The notes beneath the pieces are model-generated. The model saw only the letters and a list, made by a program, of their open reading frames with translations, was not told the origin of the DNA and did not search any database. DNA of 64,000 nt from the NCBI RefSeq assembly GCF_027945075.1, contig NZ_CP116034.1, positions 620,001 to 684,000 of the forward strand, written 5' to 3'. Position 1 is the stretch's first letter, and every line of letters begins with the position of its first letter. Both the position numbers and the translations under genes were made by a program. Source of the DNA: Chryseobacterium sp. CY350 (lineage in GTDB: Bacteria > Bacteroidota > Bacteroidia > Flavobacteriales > Weeksellaceae). Positions 8,456-17,898 of this stretch are shown here, piece after piece.

Positions 8456-8543
8456 GAAAACTTTTATTTAAAGATATTAAATAAAAATAATCTACATATA
8501 GTGACATGTGTTAAATTTAATTGATATTTTTTTGTTTTAAAAA

Positions 8544-8870
8544 TTAGTGAGATACAACTTTCAGACCGATCACAGAACCAATTAATGTACAGATAAAAAA
8601 TATTCTCCAGAAACTTACGGGGTCTTTAAAAACTAAAATTCCCATTAGAACAGTTCCTACAGCGCCAATTCCGGTCCAGACTGCATAAGCCGTTCCTATC
8701 GGAAGAGTTTCTGTAGCTTTTATTAACAACAGCATACTGATGGTAAGACATGCAAGGAAACCTGCAAACCACCAATACATTACGTTTCCCGATGTTTCTT
8801 TTACTTTTCCAAGACAAGAGGCAAAACCAACCTCAAAAAGTCCTGCAATAATTAAGATAATCCAATTCAT
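8544..8870 (-). CDS. Small multidrug resistance (SMR) family transporter, Gdx/SugE-like
   Basis: 108 residues, four transmembrane helices, the usual SMR length. The essential membrane glutamate is in AGLFEVGFA (residue ~13). The third helix region TLPIGTAYAVWTGIGAVGT is closer to the Gdx/SugE guanidinium exporters than to EmrE multidrug pumps. It works as a dual-topology dimer exchanging protons for a small cation. The gene lies 64 bases downstream of a Crp-like regulator on the same strand, which may control it. No guanidine riboswitch is recognisable. Subgroup assignment is moderately sure. Confidence 0.88.
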   Translation of the reverse strand: MNWIILIIAGLFEVGFASCLGKVKETSGNVMYWWFAGFLACLTISMLLLIKATETLPIGTAYAVWTGIGAVGTVLMGILVFKDPVSFWRIFFICTLIGSVIGLKVVSH

Positions 8871-8934
8871 ATTTACAAATTTATATTACAAAGTTGAGGA
8901 TTAGATTTTTATTAATATTTTACAAATGATAAAA

Positions 8935-9498
8935 TTATCTTATTTCTGCCCGAATTCTACTCAAACTCACTTGTGTAATGCCAAGATAGGAAGCAATGTG
9001 GCCCAGCTGAACTCTCTGCAGAAGATATGGTTTTTCTTTCAAAAGGTCTTTGTAGCGTTCCAGCGCAGTTTTATATTGTCTTGAGATGATTAATTCTTCA
9101 GTTTTTACCAGTTCTCTTTCCGCAAATTTTCTGCCCCAATTAGCAATATGAATGTCTTCATTAAAAAACTGTTTCAGTTTTTTTGTTTCCAACTGGTACA
9201 GTTCGCAGTCTTCTAACAGTTCAATACTTTCATAACCAGGCTTTTCATCAACATAACTTTTCATAGAAACTATCGGTTCACCTTCAGTCCCGAACCAGAA
9301 AGTGATGTCGTTATTTTCTGTAGAAGCATAAGCTCTTACAATTCCTTTTTTCAAAAAATAAACTTTCGTAATTACTTTATCAGATTCCATGAGACGGAAA
9401 CCTTTAGGACGCTTCACCTCAATAATATATTTTTTCAGTTTTTCTTTTGAAGCCGTTGGAAGAGGGTAGATGTGATCAATAATATCGTCAATATTCAT
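8935..9498 (-). CDS. Crp/Fnr-family transcriptional regulator
   Basis: 187 residues. An N-terminal cyclic-nucleotide-binding-like beta-roll (about residues 20-115, containing KVYFLKKGIVRAYAS and SIELLEDCELYQL) precedes a dimer helix and a short winged HTH at the end (VQLGHIASYLGITQVSLSRI). The phosphate-binding cassette of true CAP is not conserved, so the ligand may not be cAMP. Regulators of this length are common next to exporter genes in Flavobacteriia; here the SMR gene follows. Divergent from era. Confidence 0.88.
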   Translation of the reverse strand: MNIDDIIDHIYPLPTASKEKLKKYIIEVKRPKGFRLMESDKVITKVYFLKKGIVRAYASTENNDITFWFGTEGEPIVSMKSYVDEKPGYESIELLEDCELYQLETKKLKQFFNEDIHIANWGRKFAERELVKTEELIISRQYKTALERYKDLLKEKPYLLQRVQLGHIASYLGITQVSLSRIRAEIR

Positions 9499-9672
9499 AA
9501 AAACTCAATTTAAACAAAAGTTGTATATCAGATGCGTTTTTTCAAATTAAAATTTAGGTAACTCAATTATTAAGAGGTTTCGGCAAATTTAATTTAAGCT
9601 AATTTTAATTCAAAAATAGACTTTTTCAAACATCTAATTTTAATATTGATCGTAAGACCGATTTTGTTTTAC

Positions 9673-9680
9673 TAACTTTG
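9673..9680 (+). promoter_or_regulatory. -7 box of era
   Basis: TAACTTTG followed by CAAA, a perfect TAnnTTTG match, 33 bases before the era ATG. A TTG at 9646-9648 is a possible -33 element at slightly long spacing. Confidence 0.5.
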
Positions 9681-9713
9681 CAAATCGTAATAAAAGCGAC
9701 TTAATATTTTTAT

Positions 9714-10589
9714 ATGCATAAAGCAGGATTTGTAAATATCGTTGGAAAGCCGAACGCCGGAAAATCTACCCTACTGAATCAATTAATGGGCGAGAAACTG
9801 GCAATTGTAACGCAAAAGGCACAGACAACCAGACATAGAATTTTCGGAATTTATAACGAAGAAGATCTACAGATCGTATTTTCTGATACTCCGGGAGTTT
9901 TGGATCCTAAGTACGGTTTGCAGGAGAAAATGATGGATTTTGTGAAAGATTCTTTGCAGGATGCAGATGTTTTTCTATTTATTGTAGACGTTACAGACAA
10001 GTCGGAACAATCAGAATTTTTAATTGATAAATTAAATAAAATCCCTGTACCGGTTTTGTTATTGCTAAATAAAATCGACCAGACCAATCAGGAAGGTCTT
10101 GAAAAAATAGCGACCGAGTGGCACGAGAGAATACCGAAAGCGGAGATTCTTCCTATTTCTGCTCTGAATGCTTTTAATATTGATGTTATTTTACCAAAAT
10201 TAAAATCAATGTTACCGGAAAGTCCGGCGTACTATGATAAGGACATGTATACTGACAAACCGGAAAGATTTTTTGTAAACGAGGCAATTCGTGAAAAAAT
10301 TCTTTTGAATTACGATAAAGAAATTCCGTATTCGGTAGAAGTAGTAACCGAAATGTTCAAAGAAAAAGAAGGAATTATTTTTATCGATTCTATTATTTAT
10401 GTTGAAAGAGATACCCAAAAAGGAATCATCATCGGTCATAAAGGTGAGGCAATCAAAAAAGTAGGAACCGAAGCAAGAATAGATCTGGAGAAGTTTTTTT
10501 CAAAAAAAATTCATTTAAATCTCTTTGTTAAAGTGAAAAAAGACTGGAGAAAAAACGACAGAGATCTGAAGAATTTCGGATACAGATAG
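9714..10589 (+). CDS. era: GTPase Era
   Basis: 291 residues. Era binds the 3' end of 16S rRNA and assists 30S assembly. G1 is GKPNAGKSTLLNQL, G2 lies in KAQTTRHRIFGIY, G3 is DTPGVLDP, G4 is LLNKID, and a C-terminal KH domain contains GIIIGHKGEAIKKVG. Length and domain order are standard. It is the first gene after a divergent intergenic region, with DoxX following 66 bases later. Confidence 0.97.
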   Translation: MHKAGFVNIVGKPNAGKSTLLNQLMGEKLAIVTQKAQTTRHRIFGIYNEEDLQIVFSDTPGVLDPKYGLQEKMMDFVKDSLQDADVFLFIVDVTDKSEQSEFLIDKLNKIPVPVLLLLNKIDQTNQEGLEKIATEWHERIPKAEILPISALNAFNIDVILPKLKSMLPESPAYYDKDMYTDKPERFFVNEAIREKILLNYDKEIPYSVEVVTEMFKEKEGIIFIDSIIYVERDTQKGIIIGHKGEAIKKVGTEARIDLEKFFSKKIHLNLFVKVKKDWRKNDRDLKNFGYR

Positions 10590-10655
10590 ACTAAAAAGTC
10601 AATATTCATCGTTGTATAAGAAGTTTTTCTTATCTTTAAAGTAAATATTCAATCA

Positions 10656-11084
10656 ATGACCTATTTTAATTCGAAAACTAATCTGGTAATCATAGACGTG
10701 GTATTATTAATCGTAAGATTATTCGTAGGATTTGCGATGTTGTCTCACGGTTTCCCAAAATTGCAGATGTTACTGGAAGGTGGTGAGATTAAGTTTTTTG
10801 ATTTTTTGGGAATGGGTCCGAAAATTTCTCTTATTCTAACAGTTTTTGCGGAATTTGTCTGTTCGATATTTTTAATCTTGGGGCTTTTTACAAGAATAGC
10901 AGTAGGATTTTTGATGTTTACCATGATTGTGGCTGGTTTTGTGGTTCACGGTTCTGATGCTTTTGATAAAAGAGAAATGAGTTTGCTTTATCTAAGTATT
11001 TATTTTTTAATCATGGCATTAGGCGCAGGAAGATTCTCTATTGATGGTATGATCGAGAAAAAAAGAAGAGCTTCAGAATGGTAA
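10656..11084 (+). CDS. DoxX-family membrane protein
   Basis: 142 residues, four predicted membrane helices. The DoxX pattern is present: IVRLFVGFAMLSHGFPKL, then AEFVCSIFLILGLFTRIA and LYLSIYFLIMALGAGRFSID. Family members are inner-membrane proteins linked in some bacteria to respiratory or redox functions, but the biochemical role is generally unknown. It follows era and ends in a strong terminator. Confidence 0.88.
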   Translation: MTYFNSKTNLVIIDVVLLIVRLFVGFAMLSHGFPKLQMLLEGGEIKFFDFLGMGPKISLILTVFAEFVCSIFLILGLFTRIAVGFLMFTMIVAGFVVHGSDAFDKREMSLLYLSIYFLIMALGAGRFSIDGMIEKKRRASEW

Positions 11085-11103
11085 GTTCACTTTAAAAAAA
11101 TAG

Positions 11104-11134
11104 AAAAGCGGTAATTTATTTACCGCTTTTTTTG
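11104..11134 (+). terminator. Terminator after the DoxX gene
   Basis: AAAAGCGGTAA pairs perfectly with TTACCGCTTTT around a five-base loop, followed by further T. Confidence 0.92.
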
Positions 11135-11247
11135 TGTTGAAAGTTTTTAAATATTGATACATAATTTTATAAAACACTCACTTGGTTTCGAATTGTTTCT
11201 TTTATGGTTAAATAGTTTTCATTAAATTCGTGCAAAATCAAAAGATA

Positions 11248-13650
11248 ATGAAGATCAAGCTAACTATCTGTCTACTTGCGTTTCTAAATTTGTATGAAGC
11301 GCAGGAAAATATCTCATACCAGAAACCATCTGCCGAAATTTTAAAACTTGCAGACTATGAACGGCCGCCAAGTGTAATGACCAATTCGAAAAAAGACTGG
11401 ATTGTTTTTAGTTACAGGCCAACGTACAAAACTCTGGATGATCTTAATCAGCAGGAAATGAAAGTGGGTGGATTAAGAATTAATCCGATAACCAATATTT
11501 CAAGTTCTGTAACGTACTCCAACAACCTGAAGGTACGTAAGATGAACGACAAAACAGAAATTCAGGTAAAAGGTTTACCCGAGAACCCTAAAATTACGAG
11601 TACATCATTTTCACCAGACGAAAAGAAACTTGCATTCACCAATACAACCGATAAAGGCGTTGAACTTTGGGTGATAGACTTAGAAACCGCTACTGCAAAG
11701 AAAATTACAAAAGATAATCTGAATGCTAATTTAGGAAATCCGTACAGCTGGATGAAAGATTCTCAGAGCTTTTTGATTAAAGTTCTTCCTGAAAACAGAC
11801 CAAAACTAACAGATTCTTCAAAAGATCTTCCAACCGGACCGATTGTTTCTACTTCAGACGGAAAAGTTTCGCAAAACAGAACATATCAGGATCTGCTTAA
11901 AAATCCTCAGGACGAAAAGAATTTTGAAATTCTTACCGCGTCAGAATTGTATCATATAGATTTAAATGGAAATTTAAAAAAGTTTAAAGATCAGGATCTT
12001 TTTGCCGGCATCAACTATTCTCCTGACGGAAATTATGTGATGCTCACAACCATAAAAAAACCATTTTCTTATATTGTTCCGCTTAGCAGATTCCCTTCAA
12101 CTGCGACTGTTTACGATGCAAAAGGAAATGTCGTGAAAATAGTAAATGAAGTTCCACTTACTGAAATTATGCCTAAAGGATTTTCATCGGTCAGAACCGG
12201 AAAACGGGATATGACCTGGAGAGCCGATCAACCTGCAACTTTAGTTTTTGCTGAAGCTTTGGATGGTGGTGATCAGGCAAAAAATGTAGATTACAGGGAT
12301 GAAGTCTTTACTTGGGAAGCACCTTTTAATGCGCAACCGAAATCTTTCTTTAAAACAAAACAAAGATATGAAGGCACAAGCTGGACGAATAATCATTACG
12401 CCATTGTTTCCGAAGGTTGGTATGATACCAGAAATACAAAATCTTATTTGGTAGATCTAGACGGCGGTAAATCTCAGATTATCGAGGATAGAAATTATCA
12501 GGATGTTTACAGCGATCCCGGAAGTTTTAATACTACAAAAAATGATTTCGGAAGATATGTTTTAGACATGGAAAATGATAAAGCCTATCTTATCGGTGCC
12601 GGATTTACAAAAGATGGTCAACATCCTTTTATAGATGAGATGGATATAAAATCTTTAAAAAAGAAAAGACTCTACACGTCGAATCTAAAGGAATCTAAAG
12701 AGGAAATAATAGACATCATTAATTCTGCAAAAGGAGAGGTTTTGACGATTCAACAGTCTGCAAATTCATATCCGAATTATTTTAAAAAAAATATAAAGTC
12801 GAATAAAGCAGAAGCCGTAACCAATTTTGCCAATCCGTTTGAGAGCATTAAAGATGTTTACAAAGAAGTGATTACCTACAAAAGAAATGACGATGTTACT
12901 TTGACGGGAACGCTTTATTTACCCGCAAATTATGACAGAAAAGCTAAAAAAGAAAAATTACCGCTATTAATCTGGGCTTATCCTACAGAATATAAAGATA
13001 AAAATACAGCTGGTCAAAATACCCAAAATCCGAATGACTTTACATTTCCTTATTACGGTTCGTTTGTTTACTGGACGACTAAAGGATATGCTGTCTTAGA
13101 TGATGCCGCGTTCCCAATTATCGGTGAGGGAAAAACAGAACCTAATGACACTTTTATTCCACAGTTAGTCGCCAACGGAAAAGCTGCTATTGATGCGGTA
13201 GATCAGTTAGGATATATTGACAGAAACAAAGTTGCAGTTGGCGGACATTCTTACGGTGCATTTATGACAGCCAATCTTTTGACGCATTCTAAAGATTATG
13301 CCTGTGGAATTGCCCGAAGTGGTGCATACAACAGAACATTAACGCCATTTGGTTTCCAGAGTGAGCAGCGGAATTACTGGGATGTACCGGAAATCTACAA
13401 CAATATGTCTCCGTTTATGAATGCCGATAAAATGAAAACGCCGTTATTATTGATTCATGGTGATGCAGATAATAATCCGGGAACGTTTACTTTACAGACC
13501 GAAAGATATTTTCAGGCTCTGAAAAACCTTGGAGCACCAGTGAAGATGGTTCTTCTTCCAAAAGAAGCTCACGGATATGTTGCCAAAGAAAACATTCTTC
13601 ATCTTCTTTGGGAACAAGATCAGTTTCTGGAGAAATGTCTTAAGAAATAA
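11248..13650 (+). CDS. S9D-family secreted peptidase (glutamyl endopeptidase-like, prolyl oligopeptidase superfamily)
   Basis: 800 residues. ATG 11248 is preferred to GTG 11230 because it starts a signal peptide (MKIKLTICLLAFLNLYEAQ). The N-terminal ~550 residues form a degenerate beta-propeller; the C-terminal alpha/beta hydrolase domain holds the triad: Ser in GGHSYGAFMTANLL, Asp in LLIHGDADNNPGT, His in PKEAHGY. The blocks IARSGAYNRTLTPFGFQ and the Asp motif are characteristic of the S9D glutamyl endopeptidases known from plant plastids and bacteria. Probably periplasmic, degrading peptides after acidic residues. No T9SS tail. Confidence 0.92.
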   Translation: MKIKLTICLLAFLNLYEAQENISYQKPSAEILKLADYERPPSVMTNSKKDWIVFSYRPTYKTLDDLNQQEMKVGGLRINPITNISSSVTYSNNLKVRKMNDKTEIQVKGLPENPKITSTSFSPDEKKLAFTNTTDKGVELWVIDLETATAKKITKDNLNANLGNPYSWMKDSQSFLIKVLPENRPKLTDSSKDLPTGPIVSTSDGKVSQNRTYQDLLKNPQDEKNFEILTASELYHIDLNGNLKKFKDQDLFAGINYSPDGNYVMLTTIKKPFSYIVPLSRFPSTATVYDAKGNVVKIVNEVPLTEIMPKGFSSVRTGKRDMTWRADQPATLVFAEALDGGDQAKNVDYRDEVFTWEAPFNAQPKSFFKTKQRYEGTSWTNNHYAIVSEGWYDTRNTKSYLVDLDGGKSQIIEDRNYQDVYSDPGSFNTTKNDFGRYVLDMENDKAYLIGAGFTKDGQHPFIDEMDIKSLKKKRLYTSNLKESKEEIIDIINSAKGEVLTIQQSANSYPNYFKKNIKSNKAEAVTNFANPFESIKDVYKEVITYKRNDDVTLTGTLYLPANYDRKAKKEKLPLLIWAYPTEYKDKNTAGQNTQNPNDFTFPYYGSFVYWTTKGYAVLDDAAFPIIGEGKTEPNDTFIPQLVANGKAAIDAVDQLGYIDRNKVAVGGHSYGAFMTANLLTHSKDYACGIARSGAYNRTLTPFGFQSEQRNYWDVPEIYNNMSPFMNADKMKTPLLLIHGDADNNPGTFTLQTERYFQALKNLGAPVKMVLLPKEAHGYVAKENILHLLWEQDQFLEKCLKK

Positions 13651-13655
13651 AAGAT

Positions 13656-13687
13656 AAACCTCGCTCAATTTGAGCGAGGTTTTTTGT
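13656..13687 (+). terminator. Terminator after the S9D peptidase gene
   Basis: AACCTCGCTCAA and its complement are separated by one base, so the innermost pairs form the loop; six T follow. Confidence 0.9.
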
Positions 13688-13703
13688 GCAATTTATAATA
13701 ATA

Positions 13704-14222
13704 TCAAAGGGACTTTTTCATCATAATATCCGTTTGATCTTCACTTCCAAATTTAAAAATATGTTTGTCAAATTCTACAAAACCATTTTTCTTGTAAAAC
13801 TGAACTGCTCTGTGATTTTCTTCCCAGACTCCCAGCCAAACATATTCTAAGTCTTTATTTTGAGCAATCTGCAAAGCTTTATCATAAAGAATTTGTCCAA
13901 CTTTTTTACCGTGAAAATCTTTTGAAACGTAAATTCTTTCTATCTCAAGAGAGTTGTCATCTTGTAATTCGGTTTGAGCAGCTCCGAAGTTTATTTTTAA
14001 GTATCCAATCACTTCGTCATGTAATAAAGCAAAGAAAAACTCCGAATCTTCGTTCTCAACTTCTGTCGTTAATTTTTCTATCGTAAAACCTGTCCTCATA
14101 TATTCTGCCATGTTTTCTTCAGAATTTTGTGGTGAAAAAGTGTCGAAAAAAGTTTGTCTGGCGATTTTTTGCAATTGTTCTACGTTTTCTGTTCCTATTT
14201 GTTTTAAAATAATCTCTTCCAT
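13704..14222 (-). CDS. GNAT-family N-acetyltransferase
   Basis: 172 residues. Typical GNAT order: a beta4 strand/ motif A region LEIERIYVSKDFHGKKVGQIL (the acetyl-CoA pyrophosphate loop is DFHGKKVG), then motif B with EYVWLGVWEENHRAVQFYKKNGF near the end. The motif WLGVWEENxxAxxFYxKxGF is common in PaiA-like acetyltransferases, some of which acetylate polyamines. Substrate is not predictable. The remnant of another GNAT gene lies directly upstream. Confidence 0.9.
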   Translation of the reverse strand: MEEIILKQIGTENVEQLQKIARQTFFDTFSPQNSEENMAEYMRTGFTIEKLTTEVENEDSEFFFALLHDEVIGYLKINFGAAQTELQDDNSLEIERIYVSKDFHGKKVGQILYDKALQIAQNKDLEYVWLGVWEENHRAVQFYKKNGFVEFDKHIFKFGSEDQTDIMMKKSL

Positions 14223-14226
14223 GATT

Positions 14227-14379
14227 TTATTTAAAATTTTTATTTATAATTGAATAAATTACACCTTCCTGATCGTCAAAATTAAATTCCTTTTTGTATT
14301 GCAGTACAATTTTCTCTAAAACTATAATGGAAGCAATGTTTTTTTTCATGGCTCTTCCGATAATTAATTTTAAATCTAA
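14227..14379 (-). pseudogene. C-terminal remnant of a second GNAT acetyltransferase
   Basis: Read on the minus strand after an in-frame TGA (14380-14382), 51 codons give LDLKLIIGRAMKKNIASI, then VLEKIVLQYKKEFNFDDQ and a short tail before TAA. The pattern IIGRAM-x-x-NIASI-x-VLEKIGL-x-Y is the last motif of RimJ/RimL-type GNAT proteins. Nothing of the preceding ~120 residues is found upstream. It ends four bases before the intact GNAT start. A 40-residue ORF could start at ATG 14349, but the remnant reading is more likely. Confidence 0.7.
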
Positions 14380-14452
14380 TCATTAAAAACCTTAATTGCT
14401 TTTGCACTTTAGAGTCAATTTAAGATATAAATATATTCAAAAGTCAAATTAT

Positions 14453-15817
14453 TTATGATTTGGCAGTTCCAATTCTCTTTGCCGATAATTTAAGAAATCG
14501 TAGCACGAGCATTACTGCAGAAATCGTTAATCCCAATCCGAGAGCAATCCACATTCCGAAAGCACCCATTTCCATCGTCACGCAAAGGAAATATCCCAAA
14601 GGAATTGTAATCAGCCAATAAGCAATAAATGTAATGATTGATGGAATTTTCACATCCTGCAGACCTCTCAGCATTCCTAAAGCCGTTACCTGAATTCCGT
14701 CTGATAATTGAAAAAGAGCGGCAATAATCATTAGTTTTGAGGCTAAAGTAATCACTTCTATTTCTTCACCTTTTGTAAAGAAAGTGGGCAGAATATTTCT
14801 TCCTAAAATGAATATTATTCCACAAAAACACATAAAGAGAAAAGCTATCTTCAAATTATTAATTCCAACTTTTCTAAGTTCCACGAAATTCTGCTCTCCT
14901 AGTTTTCTCCCGATCATTACGGTAGAAGCAACACTGAAACCGATGCATAAATTAAATGTAAACGAAGCCATACTTAATGCAATTTGGTGAGATGCAATGT
15001 CGTGGGAAGAAATAAGTCCGCAAATAAAAGCAGCTCCAGCAAAAGCGGTAACCTCAAAAAACATTTGTAAAGCAGTAGGAAAACCTATTCTCACCATTTT
15101 TTCAAACATTTGTTTTGAGAACACTTCTATTTTCAATGAAAAATCTTTTATATACTGTCTTGTTTTTTTCTCTTTAAGTAAAACGTAATAAAGAAAAACA
15201 ACCATAAAAACTCTTGCAATCAAACTTGCTAATGCAGAACCCTTTACACCCATTTCGGGAAAAATCCATAAGCCTTTGATGAAAACGTAATTTAAAACAA
15301 TGTTGATAATATTAGCAATAATGGTTGCTTTCGTCACCCCAATTGTATAAGAGAGACCTTCGGAAACCTCTCTCAATGTTTGAAAAGCCATGAATGGCAC
15401 AATGCTTATCGCCATGATCCAGAGAAAATCGACCGTATCCGGAATAATTTTTTCGGGTTGTCCGGATTTGTAAAGCAATGGTAAACCGGCAAATAATACG
15501 AGCATCAGAATAATACCAACCGTCATATTGATCACAAAACCATGACTGAAAACCGAATTAATAGTTTTGCTATCATTTTGAGAATGTGCCTCCGAAACCA
15601 GTGGCGGAATGGCAAACGAAAAACCCAATGCTAAAACAAACATTGAGAAAAACACCGCATTACCGAGAGAAACAGAAGCTAATGCATCTGCGCCGAGCAG
15701 TTTGCCTACAATAATATTGTCGAATAAGTTCACAGAAACCTGACCGACCTGCGTAAGCATTACGGGAAGAGCCAAAGTGAGAGCTTCTTTGGTGTAGTTT
15801 TTATTTAAAAAGTTCAT
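14453..15817 (-). CDS. MATE-family multidrug efflux transporter
   Basis: 454 residues, 12 predicted membrane helices in two similar halves. Family marks are the first-helix pattern LTLALPVMLTQVGQVSVNLF, the loop IVGKLLGADALASVSLGNAV, and in the second half GFPTALQMFFEVTAFAGAA with SSHDIASHQIALSMASF. It belongs to the NorM-like branch, which exports organic cations using a Na+ or H+ gradient. Substrate is unknown. The promoter is not obvious; the sigma-54-type regulator gene upstream is on the same strand but ends 70 bases away. Confidence 0.93.
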   Translation of the reverse strand: MNFLNKNYTKEALTLALPVMLTQVGQVSVNLFDNIIVGKLLGADALASVSLGNAVFFSMFVLALGFSFAIPPLVSEAHSQNDSKTINSVFSHGFVINMTVGIILMLVLFAGLPLLYKSGQPEKIIPDTVDFLWIMAISIVPFMAFQTLREVSEGLSYTIGVTKATIIANIINIVLNYVFIKGLWIFPEMGVKGSALASLIARVFMVVFLYYVLLKEKKTRQYIKDFSLKIEVFSKQMFEKMVRIGFPTALQMFFEVTAFAGAAFICGLISSHDIASHQIALSMASFTFNLCIGFSVASTVMIGRKLGEQNFVELRKVGINNLKIAFLFMCFCGIIFILGRNILPTFFTKGEEIEVITLASKLMIIAALFQLSDGIQVTALGMLRGLQDVKIPSIITFIAYWLITIPLGYFLCVTMEMGAFGMWIALGLGLTISAVMLVLRFLKLSAKRIGTAKS

Positions 15818-15887
15818 AACAGTTCAAAAAAAATTTGCAGTAAATAATACTACAAATTTTAATTCTATATTTTAATTAATAATTAAA

Positions 15888-17072
15888 TTATTTTCTAACA
15901 AAACTTGCAACGTCCTCTTGTGAAACTGTAGTTCCGCCAAGAATTATTAATCTTTCCACAACGTTTCTTAATTCTCTGATGTTTCCTGTCCATGAAAGTG
16001 CTTTTAAGGCATCAATTGCAGTGTCATCGAATTTTTTCAAAGCTGTACCGTGCTCATCAGAAATCAATGTCGAAAAGTGATCTACCAGTAATTTGATGTC
16101 TTCTTTTCTGTCATCCAAAGGCGGAACGTAGATTTCAATTACAGAAAGTCTGTGATACAGATCTTCTCTGAATCTTCCGGCCTCGATTTCTTTCGCCATA
16201 TTTTTGTTGGTTGCTGCAAGTACTCTTACATCAACTTTTATTTCTTTATCGCTTCCAACAGGAGAAACTTTGCTTTCCTGCAATGCTCTCAAAACTTTCG
16301 CCTGAGCGATTAAACTCATATCACCGATCTCATCTAAGAAAATAGTACCGCCATTCGCCTGTTCAAATTTTCCTTGTTTGTCTTTTATAGCGCCTGTAAA
16401 CGAACCTTTTACGTGTCCGAAAAGTTCAGATTCTATCAACTCGGAAGGAATTGCAGCACAGTTTACCTCTACCATCGGACCTTTTGCTCTTTCGCTTAAA
16501 TTGTGAATTGCATGAGCAACCAATTCTTTTCCGGCACCATTTGGGCCTGTAATCAAAACTCTAGCATCAGAAACAGCCACTTTCTCGATCATCTCCTGAA
16601 TTTTCTTCAAAGCAGCAGATTCACCGATCATCTGGTATTTTTTATTAACTTTTCTTTTTAGGGTTTTATTTTCCGTCTGAAGATTTTTATTTTCTTTCTT
16701 TAAAGTTTCCTTAACCAAAGCGTTTTTCACACTGGTAATCAATCGGTTGATATCAATTGGTTTTGAGATAAAATCGTAAGCTCCATCCTTTAAGCAAGCT
16801 ACCGCAGAATCAATATCGGCATGCCCGGAAATCATGATAAATGTAGATTCAGGTTTTAAAATCAAACTTTGTTTTAAAAATTCCGTACCCGACATTTTAG
16901 GCATTTTGATATCTGAAATTACTAAGGCAAAGTCTTCTTTCTCAACTTGTTTGTAGCCTTCAAGGCCGTCTTCGGCAATAACAAATTCGTAATCGGTAAG
17001 TTCATCCGAAAGAATACTTTGAAGTACACCGGAGATCGCTTTTTCGTCTTCTACAATAAGGATTTTTTGCAT
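15888..17072 (-). CDS. NtrC-like sigma-54-dependent response regulator lacking a C-terminal HTH
   Basis: 394 residues from ATG 17072 (MQKILIVEDEKA is a canonical REC start; the longer frame to 17192 runs antisense-free through the end of the yggS gene and is rejected). The receiver domain (1-~120) has the phosphorylatable Asp in LVISDIKMPKMSG and a late Lys in FISKPI. The AAA+ domain (~145-370) has Walker A GPNGAGKE, the sigma-54 contact loop GSFTGA, Walker B GGTIFLDEIGD and WTGNIRELRNVVERL. The protein ends 23 residues after VVER, where other family members carry a Fis-type HTH. Only 70 bases separate it from the next gene, so the HTH is absent rather than frameshifted. Confidence 0.93.
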   Translation of the reverse strand: MQKILIVEDEKAISGVLQSILSDELTDYEFVIAEDGLEGYKQVEKEDFALVISDIKMPKMSGTEFLKQSLILKPESTFIMISGHADIDSAVACLKDGAYDFISKPIDINRLITSVKNALVKETLKKENKNLQTENKTLKRKVNKKYQMIGESAALKKIQEMIEKVAVSDARVLITGPNGAGKELVAHAIHNLSERAKGPMVEVNCAAIPSELIESELFGHVKGSFTGAIKDKQGKFEQANGGTIFLDEIGDMSLIAQAKVLRALQESKVSPVGSDKEIKVDVRVLAATNKNMAKEIEAGRFREDLYHRLSVIEIYVPPLDDRKEDIKLLVDHFSTLISDEHGTALKKFDDTAIDALKALSWTGNIRELRNVVERLIILGGTTVSQEDVASFVRK

Positions 17073-17125
17073 AGTTGCAAATTTAGTTAATTTTTGCTCA
17101 ATTGCATCAAAAACTGTTCCTAAAT

Positions 17126-17788
17126 CTATGATTGGGCATAATCTCTGCGCCCGAAAATTGCCGAACCAACGCGGATAGAATTTGCTCCGCAATCAATTGC
17201 GATAGGGAAGTCGTCGCTCATTCCCATAGAAAGAGTTTGCAAAGGGTTTGTTGTACTTAAATCATCAAAAAGATCTTTCAAAACTTTAAATTCTTTTCTT
17301 ACTTGATTTTCATCTTCCGTGAAAGTTGCCATTCCCATTAGTCCTGTGATTTGAACATTGGAAAATTCACCATCAACAAATTTTTGAAACAGAATTTTAG
17401 CTTCCTCAATTTCCAACCCAAATTTGGTCTCTTCTTCAGCAATTTTTACCTGAAGTAAAACTTTAATTGTTCGGTTGTATTTTGCAGCTTCCTTGTTGAT
17501 TTCTTTTAAAAGTTTCTCCGAATCTACACTTTGAATGGTATCAATAAATTCAGCAATATATTTTACTTTATTGGTTTGTAGATGCCCGATCAAATGCCAC
17601 TGAATATCGTTAGGCAGTAACGGATATTTTTCAGTCAGCTCCTGAACTTTATTTTCACCAAAAACTTTTTGTCCTAAATCATAAACTTCCTGAATCGCAG
17701 TAACCGGGTGAGTTTTTGAAACCGCCACCAATTCAACGTTATCCGGAAGTTGGTTTTTAATCTTATTGTAATTTTCCTGAATACTCAT
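17126..17788 (-). CDS. YggS/PROSC-family PLP-binding protein
   Basis: 220 residues. This fold-type III alanine-racemase-like barrel binds pyridoxal phosphate and keeps free PLP and amino acid pools in balance. The PLP lysine is in LVAVSKTHP (about residue 24); the family signature HLIGHLQTNKVKY follows near residue 65, then GLMGMATFTED, LSMGMSDDF and a phosphate-binding IRVGSAIFG near the end. It is 53 bases upstream of the response regulator start on the same strand, so the two may be cotranscribed. Confidence 0.95.
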   Translation of the reverse strand: MSIQENYNKIKNQLPDNVELVAVSKTHPVTAIQEVYDLGQKVFGENKVQELTEKYPLLPNDIQWHLIGHLQTNKVKYIAEFIDTIQSVDSEKLLKEINKEAAKYNRTIKVLLQVKIAEEETKFGLEIEEAKILFQKFVDGEFSNVQITGLMGMATFTEDENQVRKEFKVLKDLFDDLSTTNPLQTLSMGMSDDFPIAIDCGANSIRVGSAIFGRRDYAQS

Positions 17789-17898
17789 ACGTGCAAATTT
17801 CTGAAATTTAGTAAAGAATAACTATTTAAATTAAAATTTTGTTCAGAATAAATGTTTCTAAAATTATTTGGCAAAGTTTTAATTCAAACAAAAAATTT

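Noticed and set aside
17073..17192. Longer start for the sigma-54 regulator
   Set aside because: The extra 40 residues are unlike any receiver domain and run through the end of yggS; ATG 17072 gives a canonical REC start.
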